Shown: in pieces, positions 1-6,885 of the stretch
Position numbering within the stretch: the stretch's first letter is position 1
Layout of the letters: each line of letters starts with the position of its first letter
Assembly: GCA_019113345.1 (NCBI GenBank)
Contig: DXHQ01000038.1
Coordinates: 1 to 33,365, forward strand
Length of the DNA stretch: 33,365 nt
Direction: 5' to 3'
DNA from: Candidatus Faecalibacterium intestinigallinarum
GTDB lineage: Bacteria; Bacillota; Clostridia; Oscillospirales; Ruminococcaceae
Position numbers and translations under genes: made by a program
The notes under the pieces: generated by a model
The model's database searches: none
Seen by the model: the letters and a program-made list of their open reading frames with translations, nothing else
What the model was told of the DNA's origin: nothing

Positions 1-167
1 GTCTCCAGCAGGTTGATGCAGCGCAGCAGGGTGGACTTGCCGCTGCCCGATGCACCGATGACGCAGGTGACGTCGCCGGGCTTGACGGTGAAATCCACGT
101 CCCGCAGCACCACGTGGGTGCCAAAGCTCTTGGACAGGTGGCGCACTTCAATGATGGGTTCAGACAT
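1..167 (-). CDS. Polar amino-acid ABC transporter ATP-binding protein, N-terminal part only
   Basis: This is the start of an ABC ATPase that runs off the left edge; about 55 residues are visible. It begins MSEPIIEVRHLSKSFG and contains the Walker A motif GASGSGKST near residues 38-46, followed by LLRCINLLE, which is typical of the GlnQ/HisP class that energises polar amino-acid uptake. The Q-loop, signature and Walker B are outside the window. The ATG overlaps the 3' end of the permease gene by 8 bases (ATGTCTGA), so the two are translationally coupled. It is the last visible gene of a binding-protein, permease, ATPase operon on the minus strand. The class is certain; the substrate cannot be read from this fragment. 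Confidence 0.93.
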   Translation of the reverse strand, partial: MSEPIIEVRHLSKSFGTHVVLRDVDFTVKPGDVTCVIGASGSGKSTLLRCINLLE

Positions 168-984
168 GGCTGGCGCCCTCCTTCATGTCAAGATTCTGGG
201 ATTTGTGGTCGGGGTCCGGGGCGTTGTACAGCCCGCTGGTGTAAGCCAGGGTGTCGGTGGTGTTGAGGTCGTAATTCCGGGGGCCGTCCAGCTTTTTCTC
301 CCACAGGCGGAGCAGGTAGCTGGCAATCAGCGTCATGGTCAGGTAGATGAGCATGACGAGGGCGGCGCTCTCAAAATAGGTGTACTCGGCGCCGACGACG
401 CTTTTGTGGACAAAGAACAGGTCGGTGATCGAGATGACCGACAGCACCGAGGTGTCCTTGATGTTGATGATAAAGTTGTTGCCGATCTGGGGCACGATGT
501 TGCGCAGCGCCTGCGGCAGGACGACGTGGAGCATGGTCTGCCAGTGGGTCATCCCGATGGCCATGGCGCCCTCGGTCTGGCCGGGGTCGATGGAGACGAT
601 GCCGCCGCGCACCGTCTCGGCCATGTAGGCGCCGGTGTTGATCGAGACGATCAGGAAACCGGCCGTCCACATCTCAAGGTGCAGGTTGAAAACATACATC
701 AGGCCGTAATAGATAAAGACGGCCTGGATCATCATGGGGGTGCCGCGGAACAGCTCGACATAGCAGCGCAGCAGTCCCCGCAGCAGCCGCAGGGGAATGC
801 GCTTGTGCAGCGGGTCCCGCTGGGGGTCGATGGGGATGGTCTGGACTGTGCCCACCGCAAAGCCGATCAGGCAGCCCGCCAGGGTGCCCACCAGGGCCAG
901 CAGCAGGGTGGTGCCTGCGCCCCGCAGATAGGAGGGGCCGTACTCCGCCAGCAGGGCGGCGCACTCATTCAAAAATGTGGTCAT
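160..984 (-). CDS. Amino-acid ABC transporter permease (HisM/GlnP family)
   Basis: A 274-residue inner-membrane permease that forms the channel of a polar amino-acid importer. Several hydrophobic segments are visible (for example around residues 19-45, 85-120 and 185-220). The cytoplasmic EAA loop, which contacts the ATPase, is seen as GGIVSIDPGQTEGAMAIGM followed by PQALRNIVPQIGNN. The C-terminal 45 residues or so are hydrophilic and longer than in many relatives, ending in KEGASHV. The ATG follows a good ribosome site (AAAGGAG, 6 bases upstream). The gene lies about 80 bases downstream of the binding protein and overlaps the ATPase start, so the three genes form one operon. Family assignment is secure; substrate is unknown. 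Confidence 0.93.
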   Translation of the reverse strand: MTTFLNECAALLAEYGPSYLRGAGTTLLLALVGTLAGCLIGFAVGTVQTIPIDPQRDPLHKRIPLRLLRGLLRCYVELFRGTPMMIQAVFIYYGLMYVFNLHLEMWTAGFLIVSINTGAYMAETVRGGIVSIDPGQTEGAMAIGMTHWQTMLHVVLPQALRNIVPQIGNNFIINIKDTSVLSVISITDLFFVHKSVVGAEYTYFESAALVMLIYLTMTLIASYLLRLWEKKLDGPRNYDLNTTDTLAYTSGLYNAPDPDHKSQNLDMKEGASHV

Positions 985-1011
985 GGATACTCCTTTGGCT
1001 TGTCCGGGAAC

Positions 1012-1026
1012 AGGCTGCGGCAGCCT
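1012..1026 (-). promoter_or_regulatory. Intercistronic hairpin between binding protein and permease
   Basis: AGGCTG and CAGCCT form a perfect 6-bp stem with a 3-base loop in the gap between the binding-protein stop and the permease start. There is no T-run, so it is not a strong terminator. Hairpins at this place in ABC operons often stabilise the upstream message, so that binding protein is made in excess; that role is an inference here. Confidence 0.35.
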
Positions 1027-1066
1027 TGCACAACCGCGCCCGCCCGGCTGACGGGTGCGGACGGGG

Positions 1067-1930
1067 TTAGCCCTGGTTCAGCGGCTGGGCCTTGATCGCT
1101 TCTTCCATCATGGCGTTGTAGTCGTCGGTGGTCATGGTGGCCAGCACCTCGTTGATGGCGTCTTTGAGGGCGGTGTTGCCCTTCTTCATCGAGATGCCGA
1201 TGTTGATCTCCTCCTCGCTGACGGCGAAGTCGTTTTCACCGCCGCCGAAGTCCAGCAGGGTAAAGTCGGGGTAGGCCACCAGCGCCGCCTGCCCGGTGGG
1301 CCGGTCGGTGACGACGATATCCACCGCGCCGCTGTCCAGGGCCACCAGCATGGCGGGGGCGGTCTCCTGGGCGGGCAGGATGTCGGCGTTTTCGATCTGG
1401 GGCAGGCAAATGTCATACCAGATGGTGCCCAGCTGGCTGGTGCAGGTGGCGCCGGCCAGGTCGGCCACGCTGGCGGCCGAGGCGTAGGGGCTGTCCTTCT
1501 TGACCAGGGTCACGATGGAGGCATAGTAGTAGGGGTCCGAGAAGTCGACCTGCTCGGCCCGCTTGCTGGTGATGGACTGGCCCGCGATGACGCAGTCGAC
1601 GTCGCCGCTCATGACGGCGGGAACCAGGCTGTCCCAGTCCAGCTTGACGATCTCCACTTCCTGCCCGAGGGCCTCGGCGATCTTCTTGGCCATGATAACG
1701 TCGTAGCCGTAGGCGTAATCACTCGAGTTGCGAATCTGGACCGCGCCGTTTTCGTCGCTGGTCTGGGTCCAGTTGTAGGGGGCGTAGGCGCACTCCATCG
1801 CCACCGTCAGGGTGGTGGGGTCGCCGTCCCCGTCGGGCAGGTCGGAAGCGGCGGTGCTGCCGCCGCAGGCCGTCAGCCCGGCCAGCATCACAGCCGCCAG
1901 GCCCAGGGCCAGCCATTTCATTCGTTTCAT
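1067..1930 (-). CDS. Amino-acid ABC transporter substrate-binding lipoprotein
   Basis: A 287-residue extracellular binding protein of the SBP_bac_3 family. The start chosen is the ATG of MKRMKWLALGL, which has an AGGAGA ribosome site; longer in-frame starts would bury the signal peptide. The lipobox is LAGLTAC near residue 22, giving a lipid-anchored protein after a Ser/Ala-rich linker. Family features are AYAPYNW near the first beta strand, GYDVIMAKKIAEALG, WDSLVPAVMSGDVDCVIAGQ and RAEQVDFSDPYY. It delivers substrate to the permease encoded just downstream. A strong promoter and a terminator-like leader hairpin precede it. The specific amino acid is not evident. Confidence 0.93.
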   Translation of the reverse strand: MKRMKWLALGLAAVMLAGLTACGGSTAASDLPDGDGDPTTLTVAMECAYAPYNWTQTSDENGAVQIRNSSDYAYGYDVIMAKKIAEALGQEVEIVKLDWDSLVPAVMSGDVDCVIAGQSITSKRAEQVDFSDPYYYASIVTLVKKDSPYASAASVADLAGATCTSQLGTIWYDICLPQIENADILPAQETAPAMLVALDSGAVDIVVTDRPTGQAALVAYPDFTLLDFGGGENDFAVSEEEINIGISMKKGNTALKDAINEVLATMTTDDYNAMMEEAIKAQPLNQG

Positions 1931-1966
1931 GTCAGTATCTCCTTTTCCCAAAAACCCTTCTCGCCA

Positions 1967-2001
1967 CAAAAGACCCGGCATCCGTGCTGGATACCGGGTC
2001 T
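1967..2001 (-). terminator. Terminator-like hairpin in the 5' leader of the ABC operon (candidate attenuator)
   Basis: On the minus strand AGACCCGGTATCC and GGATGCCGGGTCT pair over 13 positions (one G-U) with a 5-base loop, and the stem runs into TTTT. It lies between the promoter and the binding-protein start, about 40 bases before the ATG. No gene on either strand ends just before it, so it is most naturally a leader terminator that could be relieved by an unknown signal. No T-box consensus or recognised riboswitch core was seen in the leader. Confidence 0.55.
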
Positions 2002-2068
2002 TGAGGCTGCGTAAAAAGCTGTCGTCCGGCGCAGGCCGCTTGCCGCGCCAGAGGCGGCTTCCTGTGCT

Positions 2069-2097
2069 ATTGTATTCATCTATATAGGTTTTGTCAA
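2069..2097 (-). promoter_or_regulatory. Promoter of the left ABC operon
   Basis: On the minus strand TTGACA (2097-2092) and TACAAT (2074-2069) are separated by exactly 17 bases. This is a near-consensus housekeeping promoter. It gives a leader of about 130 nt before the binding-protein start. Its -35 box lies 20 bases from that of the gltX promoter on the other strand. Confidence 0.85.
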
Positions 2098-2117
2098 GAG
2101 CCGCGGCGCGGGAATGA

Positions 2118-2146
2118 TTGACAAACGCCGCCCGAGTGGGTAAACT
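2118..2146 (+). promoter_or_regulatory. Promoter of gltX
   Basis: TTGACA (2118-2123) and TAAACT (2141-2146) are 17 bases apart, a strong housekeeping promoter. Transcription would start near 2153, about 50 bases before the gltX ATG. Confidence 0.85.
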
Positions 2147-2205
2147 AGAGCTGTCTTTGCGTGAATGCGCTGCCTATGCAGCCTGCCATATTGAGGAGAA
2201 AGAAC

Positions 2206-3684
2206 ATGGAACAGAAAGTCAGAACCCGTTTTGCCCCGTCCCCCACGGGCTATATGCACGTAGGCAACCTGCGCACCGCCCTGTATGCCTACCTGACCGC
2301 CAAGCACGCCGGCGGCACCTTCATCCTGCGAATCGAGGACACCGACCAGGAACGCTATGTCGAAGGGGCGGTGGACGTCATCTACAACACCTGCCGGGAG
2401 GCCGGCCTGCTCTGGGACGAGGGTCCCGACGTGGGCGGTCCGGTGGGGCCCTATGTCCAGAGCGAGCGGATGGGCCTGTTCAAGCAGTACGCCGAGCAGC
2501 TGGTGGCCGACGGCAAGGCCTACTACTGCTTCTGCACCAATGAGCGGCTGGACGCCCTCCACGCCGAGCAGCGGGCCCGCGGCGAGATGACCCACTACGA
2601 CGGCTGCTGCCGCGACCTGCCCGCCGAGGAGGTCCGCCGCCGCCTGGCTGCCGGCGAGCCCTACGTCATCCGGCAGAAGATCCCCCGCACCGGGGTGACC
2701 GGCTTTGACGACCTGGTCTACGGCCACATCGAGGTGAACAACAGCGAGATGGACGACCAGATCCTGATCAAGAGCGACGGGATGCCCACCTACAACTTTG
2801 CCAACGTGGTGGACGACCACCTGATGGGGATCACCCACGTCATCCGCGGCAGCGAGTACCTGTCCTCCACCCCCAAGTATAACCTGCTCTACGAGGCTTT
2901 CGGCTGGGAGATCCCGGCCTATATCCACTGCCCCCCGGTCATGAAGGACGCGCAGAACAAGCTCTCCAAGCGCAACGGCGACGCCAGCTACCAGGACCTG
3001 ATCGCCAAGGGCTGCCTGCCACAGGCCATCCTGAACTATATCTGCCTGCTGGGCTGGAGCCCCAAGGGCGAATACGCCGAGCAGGAGATCTTCACCCTGC
3101 CCGAGCTGGTCAAGATCTGGGACCCGGCCGGCATCTCGAAGTCGCCCGCCATCTTTGACCCGCTCAAGCTGCGGGCCATCAACGCAGAGTATATCCGCCG
3201 GCTCTCCCCCGAGGAGTTCCGCCAGAAGGCCGACCCCTGGATCGACAGCGCCGTCCACTGCCCCGTCAACCGGGAGCTGCTCTGCGCCAATCTCCAGCCC
3301 CGCTGTGAGATGCTGAGCGACATCCCCGAGCAGATCGATTTCTTCGACGCCCTGCCCGACTACGACCTCAGCCTCTACACCAACAAAAAGCAGAAGACCA
3401 CCCCCGCCTCCGCCCTCGAAGCCCTGACCGCCCTCGAGCTGCTGCTCTCGGACGAGGGGACCGACTACGGCGACCGGGACGGCCTCTTCGACGCCTGCAA
3501 GGCTTTGGCCGAGCGGATGGAGCACAAAAACGGCTGGCTGCTCTACCCGCTGGGCATCGCCCTGTCGGGCAAGCAGCGCACCCCCGGCGGCGGGGTGGAC
3601 CTGGCCTGCATGATGGGCCGGGACAAGACGGTCGAGCGGCTGCACACCGCCATCGACCGGCTGCGGGCCGCAGTGCAGGAATAA
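2206..3684 (+). CDS. gltX: Glutamyl-tRNA synthetase
   Basis: A 492-residue class I aminoacyl-tRNA synthetase that charges tRNA-Glu with glutamate. The class I HIGH-type motif is PSPTGYMHVGN at residues 11-21 and the KMSKS-type motif is KLSKRNGD from residue 252. The length is usual for bacterial GltX. Whether it also charges tRNA-Gln cannot be told from the sequence alone; many Firmicutes use that route together with GatCAB. The ATG chosen has the ribosome site GAGGAG 7 bases upstream; an in-frame GTG at 2161 lacks one. The gene has its own promoter and a strong terminator, so it appears to be a single-gene transcript. Confidence 0.97.
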   Translation: MEQKVRTRFAPSPTGYMHVGNLRTALYAYLTAKHAGGTFILRIEDTDQERYVEGAVDVIYNTCREAGLLWDEGPDVGGPVGPYVQSERMGLFKQYAEQLVADGKAYYCFCTNERLDALHAEQRARGEMTHYDGCCRDLPAEEVRRRLAAGEPYVIRQKIPRTGVTGFDDLVYGHIEVNNSEMDDQILIKSDGMPTYNFANVVDDHLMGITHVIRGSEYLSSTPKYNLLYEAFGWEIPAYIHCPPVMKDAQNKLSKRNGDASYQDLIAKGCLPQAILNYICLLGWSPKGEYAEQEIFTLPELVKIWDPAGISKSPAIFDPLKLRAINAEYIRRLSPEEFRQKADPWIDSAVHCPVNRELLCANLQPRCEMLSDIPEQIDFFDALPDYDLSLYTNKKQKTTPASALEALTALELLLSDEGTDYGDRDGLFDACKALAERMEHKNGWLLYPLGIALSGKQRTPGGGVDLACMMGRDKTVERLHTAIDRLRAAVQE

Positions 3685-3721
3685 CGGCTGCCCCGCGCAC
3701 AAACAAAGCAAACACGACAGA

Positions 3722-3766
3722 AAAAGACCTCCGCACGGCCCAAAAACGGCCCTGCGGGGGTCTTTT
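3722..3766 (+). terminator. Terminator after gltX
   Basis: AAAAGACCTCCGCA (3722-3735) pairs with TGCGGGGGTCTTTT (3753-3766) with one G-U pair, and GGCC/GGCC extends the stem inside the loop. The A-run on the 5' side makes it able to work in both directions. Confidence 0.9.
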
Positions 3767-3818
3767 GCTCTTCTTTTGGGGGTTTGGGTCGTTCCTGCTT
3801 TCTGCGGCAAAAAGTGCG

Positions 3819-3836
3819 GCAGGGCCCTGCTAGAGT
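3819..3836 (+). promoter_or_regulatory. Possible extended -10 and palindrome upstream of spoIIE
   Basis: TGCTAGAGT (3828-3836) resembles an extended -10 element, and it abuts the perfect 12-base palindrome GCAGGGCCCTGC (3819-3830). No convincing -35 and no Spo0A box could be seen. In Bacillus spoIIE is Spo0A-dependent; here the control remains unproven. Confidence 0.3.
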
Positions 3837-3890
3837 ATATGCACAGGCCGGGCCGGGCATGACAAAGATTTGCAACAGGGGGAAACGACG

Positions 3891-6182
3891 ATGGAAAAGA
3901 GCTTTGTGGGGTTTGGACCGGGCAGCAGCCCGCTGCCGGTGCGCAGCCCGGAGGGGACCGAGGCCCTCATCCAGGCGGGACGGGGCCGGGCGGCCCTGCG
4001 GCAGCTGTTTGGGCTGGCGGCGGGCCTTGCCGGCGGATGGGCGGTGCTGTACGGGCAGCTGTGTCCCCTGGGGCTGGGGCTGGTCCTGGGCCTGGGGGAG
4101 GACTGCTTTGCCGCCTGCGGGGCGGGGGCGGTGCTGGCGCTGCTGCTGCGGGGGCAGGGAGTGCGGGCCGTCTGCCTGATCTGCGCGGTGGGCGGGGCGG
4201 TGGCGGCCCGGTGGCTCTGGCCCCGGCGGTATCTGCCGGCGGCGCTGGCCGGGTGCGTCCTGCTGATGGGCAGCGCCTGGTGCTTCAAAGCCTACATCGG
4301 CGGGGACGGGCTGCTCTTTTCGGGGGCGGACGCGGTGCTGGCCGCCGGGATGGGATACCTGCTCCGCCGCTCCCCGCCCGAAAAGCAGGGGGCCGGGCGT
4401 CTGGTGCTGGTCCTCGGCGGGGCGGCGGCGCTGGGCAGCCTCTTTGCCGGGCCGGTCAGTCTGGGGCTGACGGCGTCGGTGGTCTACACCCTGGCGCTGG
4501 CCTGCCGGGGCAAGGGACAGGCGGCCCTCGGCGGGGCGGCCGCCGCCGCGGCCGGCCTCTGCTGCGCCGGGCCGGACCTCGCCTGCGGCGGGGTGGGGGT
4601 CTGTCTGGGCGCGGCCCTGGGACTGTTTGCCCAGGGGGACAAGCTGGTCTGCATCGCCTTTTACATGGGCGGGGCGCTGACGGGAATTTTGGCGGTCCAG
4701 CCGCCCGGAGCGGCCTTCGGTTATCTGGCGGCCCTCGGGGCGGGGGCCGCAGTCTGCCTGCTTGTGCCCCGCCGGCTGCTGCTGCGGGACGAAAGTCTGG
4801 CGCACGACCCCGCCGAGAGCGCCGGACGGCCGCAGCTGTCGGCGGCGGCCACCCGGCTGAACGCGGCGGCCGAGAGCCTTTCCAGCCTGGCCGACACCGT
4901 CAACAAGGTCTATGAGGGACTGCCCCGCCGGCAGGAGGGCTGGCGCTGGGTGACCGACACCGTCCACGACGGGCTGTGCGCCAACTGCGGCCGGCGGGAA
5001 GCCTGCTGGAAGGAGGAATACGCCGTCACCATGGCGGGCTTTGAGGCGATGCGCCCCATTCTGGAAGAGAAGCAGCAGCTGGAAGCGCAGGACCTGCCGG
5101 GGCAGCTGTCCCGCTGCATCCACCCGGCGGCGCTGTCCGGGGCGGCGACCCGGGCTTTCGCCCTCTACAAGAGCCGGCAGGAGGCCCGGGTCCACGCCGA
5201 GGCCATGCGCACCGCCCTGACCGAGCAGTACAGCGCGGTGGCCCAGGCCCTCAGCGCCCTGGGAGACCAGATCGGCAGCCCGGGCAGCCCCGAGCCCTAC
5301 AAGTCGGGGCGGGTGGCGGCCTTCTTCTCCTCGCTGGGGATGCCGCCTCTCGAGTGCGCCGTCACCCTGGACGACCTGGGCCGGACTCGGGCGGCCGTCA
5401 CTCTGCCGCGGGCGCGGTTCAGTCAGGGGGAGCTGTCGGCCCTGGCGGGGGAGGTGGGGCGGCTGTGCCGCCGCAGCTTCGAGACGCCCCAAAAGCTGAG
5501 CTGCAAGGGGGTGACCACCCTGCTGTTCACCGAAAAGCCGCTGCTGCGGGCCCTGTTCGGCTGGGCCGGCGCGGCGGCGCAGGGGGAGGTGTCGGGGGAC
5601 GCGGTGCAGCAGTTCTGCAGCCCCACCGCCGCCCAGATGATCCTCTGCGACGGGATGGGCACCGGCCGCCCCGCCGCGGTGGACGGCAACCTGGCCGCCG
5701 ACCTGACCGGCCGGCTGCTGCGGGCCGGCTTTGCCGCCGAGCTGGCGGCAAGGCTGGTCAACGTCGCCCTCGCCCTCAAAAGCGAAGAGGAGAGCGGGGC
5801 CACCCTCGACCTGCTCAGCGTCGACCTCTACACCGGGGCGGCCCGGATCTTCAAGGCGGGGGCGGCCCCCGGCTTCATCGTCCACGAGGGGCGCGCCCGG
5901 ACGGTGGGAGAGGCCGGGCTGCCGGTGGGGGTGCTGGGCGGGGTCAGCGGCCAGAGCAAGATGGTCCGGCTGGCGGCCGGGGACCTGGCCGTCCTCGTCT
6001 CGGACGGACTGCTGGTGGACGGCCCCGGCTGGGTCCTCAAACAGCTGGAGCTGTCGGCCGCCGGCGCCGACACCCCCGAACAGATCGCCCAGACCCTGGT
6101 CGAAACGGCCCGGGCCCGGGCGGACAAATCCGGCCGCCCCGACGACATCACCGCCGCCGTCCTCCGGCTGGAGCGGTACTGA
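3891..6182 (+). CDS. spoIIE: Stage II sporulation protein E, membrane-bound PP2C phosphatase
   Basis: A 763-residue SpoIIE, slightly shorter than the roughly 830 residues of Bacillus. In the family, SpoIIE sits at the polar septum and dephosphorylates SpoIIAA, which frees sigma-F in the forespore. The N-terminal half (residues 40-300) is a run of about ten Gly/Ala/Leu-rich membrane segments. A central regulatory region with cysteines (CANCGRREACW near residue 363) follows. The C-terminal PP2C domain carries the metal-binding motif LCDGMGTGR with D587, and the second Asp in VSDGLLVDG near residue 705. The start chosen is the ATG; an upstream TTG is in frame. Its ribosome site (GGGGG) is weak. 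It indicates that the organism has at least part of a sporulation programme. Confidence 0.93.
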   Translation: MEKSFVGFGPGSSPLPVRSPEGTEALIQAGRGRAALRQLFGLAAGLAGGWAVLYGQLCPLGLGLVLGLGEDCFAACGAGAVLALLLRGQGVRAVCLICAVGGAVAARWLWPRRYLPAALAGCVLLMGSAWCFKAYIGGDGLLFSGADAVLAAGMGYLLRRSPPEKQGAGRLVLVLGGAAALGSLFAGPVSLGLTASVVYTLALACRGKGQAALGGAAAAAAGLCCAGPDLACGGVGVCLGAALGLFAQGDKLVCIAFYMGGALTGILAVQPPGAAFGYLAALGAGAAVCLLVPRRLLLRDESLAHDPAESAGRPQLSAAATRLNAAAESLSSLADTVNKVYEGLPRRQEGWRWVTDTVHDGLCANCGRREACWKEEYAVTMAGFEAMRPILEEKQQLEAQDLPGQLSRCIHPAALSGAATRAFALYKSRQEARVHAEAMRTALTEQYSAVAQALSALGDQIGSPGSPEPYKSGRVAAFFSSLGMPPLECAVTLDDLGRTRAAVTLPRARFSQGELSALAGEVGRLCRRSFETPQKLSCKGVTTLLFTEKPLLRALFGWAGAAAQGEVSGDAVQQFCSPTAAQMILCDGMGTGRPAAVDGNLAADLTGRLLRAGFAAELAARLVNVALALKSEEESGATLDLLSVDLYTGAARIFKAGAAPGFIVHEGRARTVGEAGLPVGVLGGVSGQSKMVRLAAGDLAVLVSDGLLVDGPGWVLKQLELSAAGADTPEQIAQTLVETARARADKSGRPDDITAAVLRLERY

Positions 6183-6198
6183 AAAGCGCCCATAGAAA

Positions 6199-6389
6199 GT
6201 CCCAGTCAGCCGACATGTGCGGATGACTGGGACACCGACAGGGAAATTTGACGGAGAGAGTGTGCGCGCCGCGGCGCGTGCGCGGTTCGACGGCAAATTT
6301 TGTCAAAAGGGGGATACCAGGGGGAAAGAATTTCTGACGCGCGGATGCGCGCAGAAATTGGTCCCCCCTGGAGCGTGTCGAAGACACGC
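6199..6389 (+). repeat. Structured dispersed element, copy 1 (candidate structured RNA)
   Basis: This 191-nt stretch starts 17 bases after the spoIIE stop and has a second copy at 25746-25939. It folds into successive parts. Helix A is GTCCCAGTCA (6199-6208) with TGACTGGGAC (6224-6233), capped by a conserved CGACATGTGCG loop. Helix B is AAATTTG (6244-6250) with CAAATTT (6294-6300), enclosing the conserved ACGGAGAGA and GGTTCGACGG and an inner GC hairpin. Helix C is CCAGGGGG (6317-6324) with CCCCCTGG (6364-6371), enclosing an AATTTCT/AGAAATT arm. Last is the hairpin GCGTGTC-GAA-GACACGC (6373-6389). Helices covary with copy 2 while the loops are conserved. No protein family was recognised in either strand. 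Function unknown. Confidence 0.85.
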
Positions 6390-6390
6390 T

Positions 6391-6427
6391 AAAAAAGAGG
6401 GCCTGCCGTGTGTTGCGGCAGGCCCTC
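6391..6427 (-). terminator. Terminator of the 43-residue peptide gene
   Basis: GAGGGCCTGCCG (6397-6408) and CGGCAGGCCCTC (6416-6427) form a perfect 12-bp stem with a 7-base loop. On the minus strand the stem is followed directly by TTTTTT (6396-6391), 14 bases after the stop codon. On the plus strand a T-run also follows 6 bases later, so it may end transcripts from the spoIIE/element side as well. Confidence 0.9.
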
Positions 6428-6440
6428 GGCGCGTTTTTTG

Positions 6441-6572
6441 TCAGTTTTCGTCCTCGCCGCCGTAGATGCGGATATAGTGGGGGGCGTTTTTGGCCTGGCA
6501 GAACAGCAGCAGAGCCGTGGCGGTGACGGCAAGGGTGGTGAGGGTGATGAGAATCGCTTTGAGAACTTTCAT
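6441..6572 (-). CDS. Small single-span membrane protein, 43 residues
   Basis: A short gene not recognised as a known family. It reads MKVLKAILITLTTLAV at the start, then ATALLLFCQ, and ends in a charged tail IYGGEDEN. Residues 4-25 form one hydrophobic segment preceded by two lysines, so the predicted topology is a single membrane span with an acidic, probably outward tail; a signal-peptide role cannot be excluded. The support is unusually good for so small a gene: an AGGAGG ribosome site 7 bases before the ATG, a near-consensus promoter at 6661-6689 and a perfect terminator right after the stop. It stands alone between spoIIE and the rnf operon. Function unknown. Confidence 0.75.
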   Translation of the reverse strand: MKVLKAILITLTTLAVTATALLLFCQAKNAPHYIRIYGGEDEN

Positions 6573-6660
6573 GTCTGGACCTCCTACGATCAAGATACAG
6601 AAGGCGGCGGCGACAGGTGCGCCGGCCGGCGCTCCATGCCCGGAGCGGATAGTTATTTAT

Positions 6661-6689
6661 AGTATAGCATATTCAAGGGCGGATAGCAA
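6661..6689 (-). promoter_or_regulatory. Promoter of the 43-residue peptide gene
   Basis: On the minus strand TTGCTA (6689-6684) and TATACT (6666-6661) are 17 bases apart, with the extended -10 form TGCTATACT. It predicts a leader of about 80 bases. Confidence 0.75.
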
Positions 6690-6790
6690 ACGGAAGGGAG
6701 CATTTCCCGCCGGCAGGGAAGAATCCAAGATTTTGGCAGAACTAACTGCAAATTTTTTTCGCTTTCCACAACTTTTTAGCGCGTTGGGCG

Positions 6791-6818
6791 TTGACTTAAG
6801 GCCGGGAAATGATACAAT
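6791..6818 (+). promoter_or_regulatory. Promoter of the rnf operon
   Basis: TTGACT (6791-6796) and TACAAT (6813-6818) with a 16-base spacer. It is the only convincing promoter seen upstream of rnfC, and it gives a leader of about 90 bases. Confidence 0.8.
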
Positions 6819-6837
6819 AAATATATTAGCAAGAAGC

Positions 6838-6885
6838 TGCCGCGGGGCCGCTCTGCCCTTTTTCGGGGCGCAGCCCCCCGCGGCA
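6838..6885 (+). promoter_or_regulatory. GC-rich hairpin in the rnf leader
   Basis: TGCCGCGGGG (6838-6847) pairs perfectly with CCCCGCGGCA (6876-6885), and a smaller GCCC/GGGC hairpin sits inside. The structure lies at the start of the message, about 30 bases before the rnfC ATG, with no T-run. It may stabilise the mRNA or act as an attenuating or protein-binding site; no known riboswitch was recognised. Confidence 0.5.

Noticed and set aside
1984-2068. A T-box or other known riboswitch in the left ABC leader
   Set aside because: No T-box sequence, specifier stem or recognised ligand-binding core was found; only a terminator-like hairpin is supported.
2161-2205. GTG at 2161 as the gltX start
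   Set aside because: It has no ribosome site and adds 15 residues before the conserved N-terminus; the ATG at 2206 has GAGGAG at the right distance.
3543-6296. A 917-residue minus-strand open frame opposite spoIIE
   Set aside because: The translation is Arg/Gly/Pro/Gln-rich with no domain, and spoIIE on the other strand carries recognisable PP2C motifs.
6217-6387. Open frames running through the structured element on both strands (for example KFDGESVR on plus, HTLSVKFP on minus), with matching frames in copy 2
   Set aside because: Similarity of the translations follows from DNA similarity. Changes between copies preserve base pairing rather than codons, both strands are equally open, and no ribosome sites precede the frames.
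6199-6389. The repeated element as an insertion sequence or MITE
   Set aside because: No terminal inverted repeats spanning the unit, no target duplications and no transposase were seen, and stems diverge more than loops. A mobile origin is not fully excluded.
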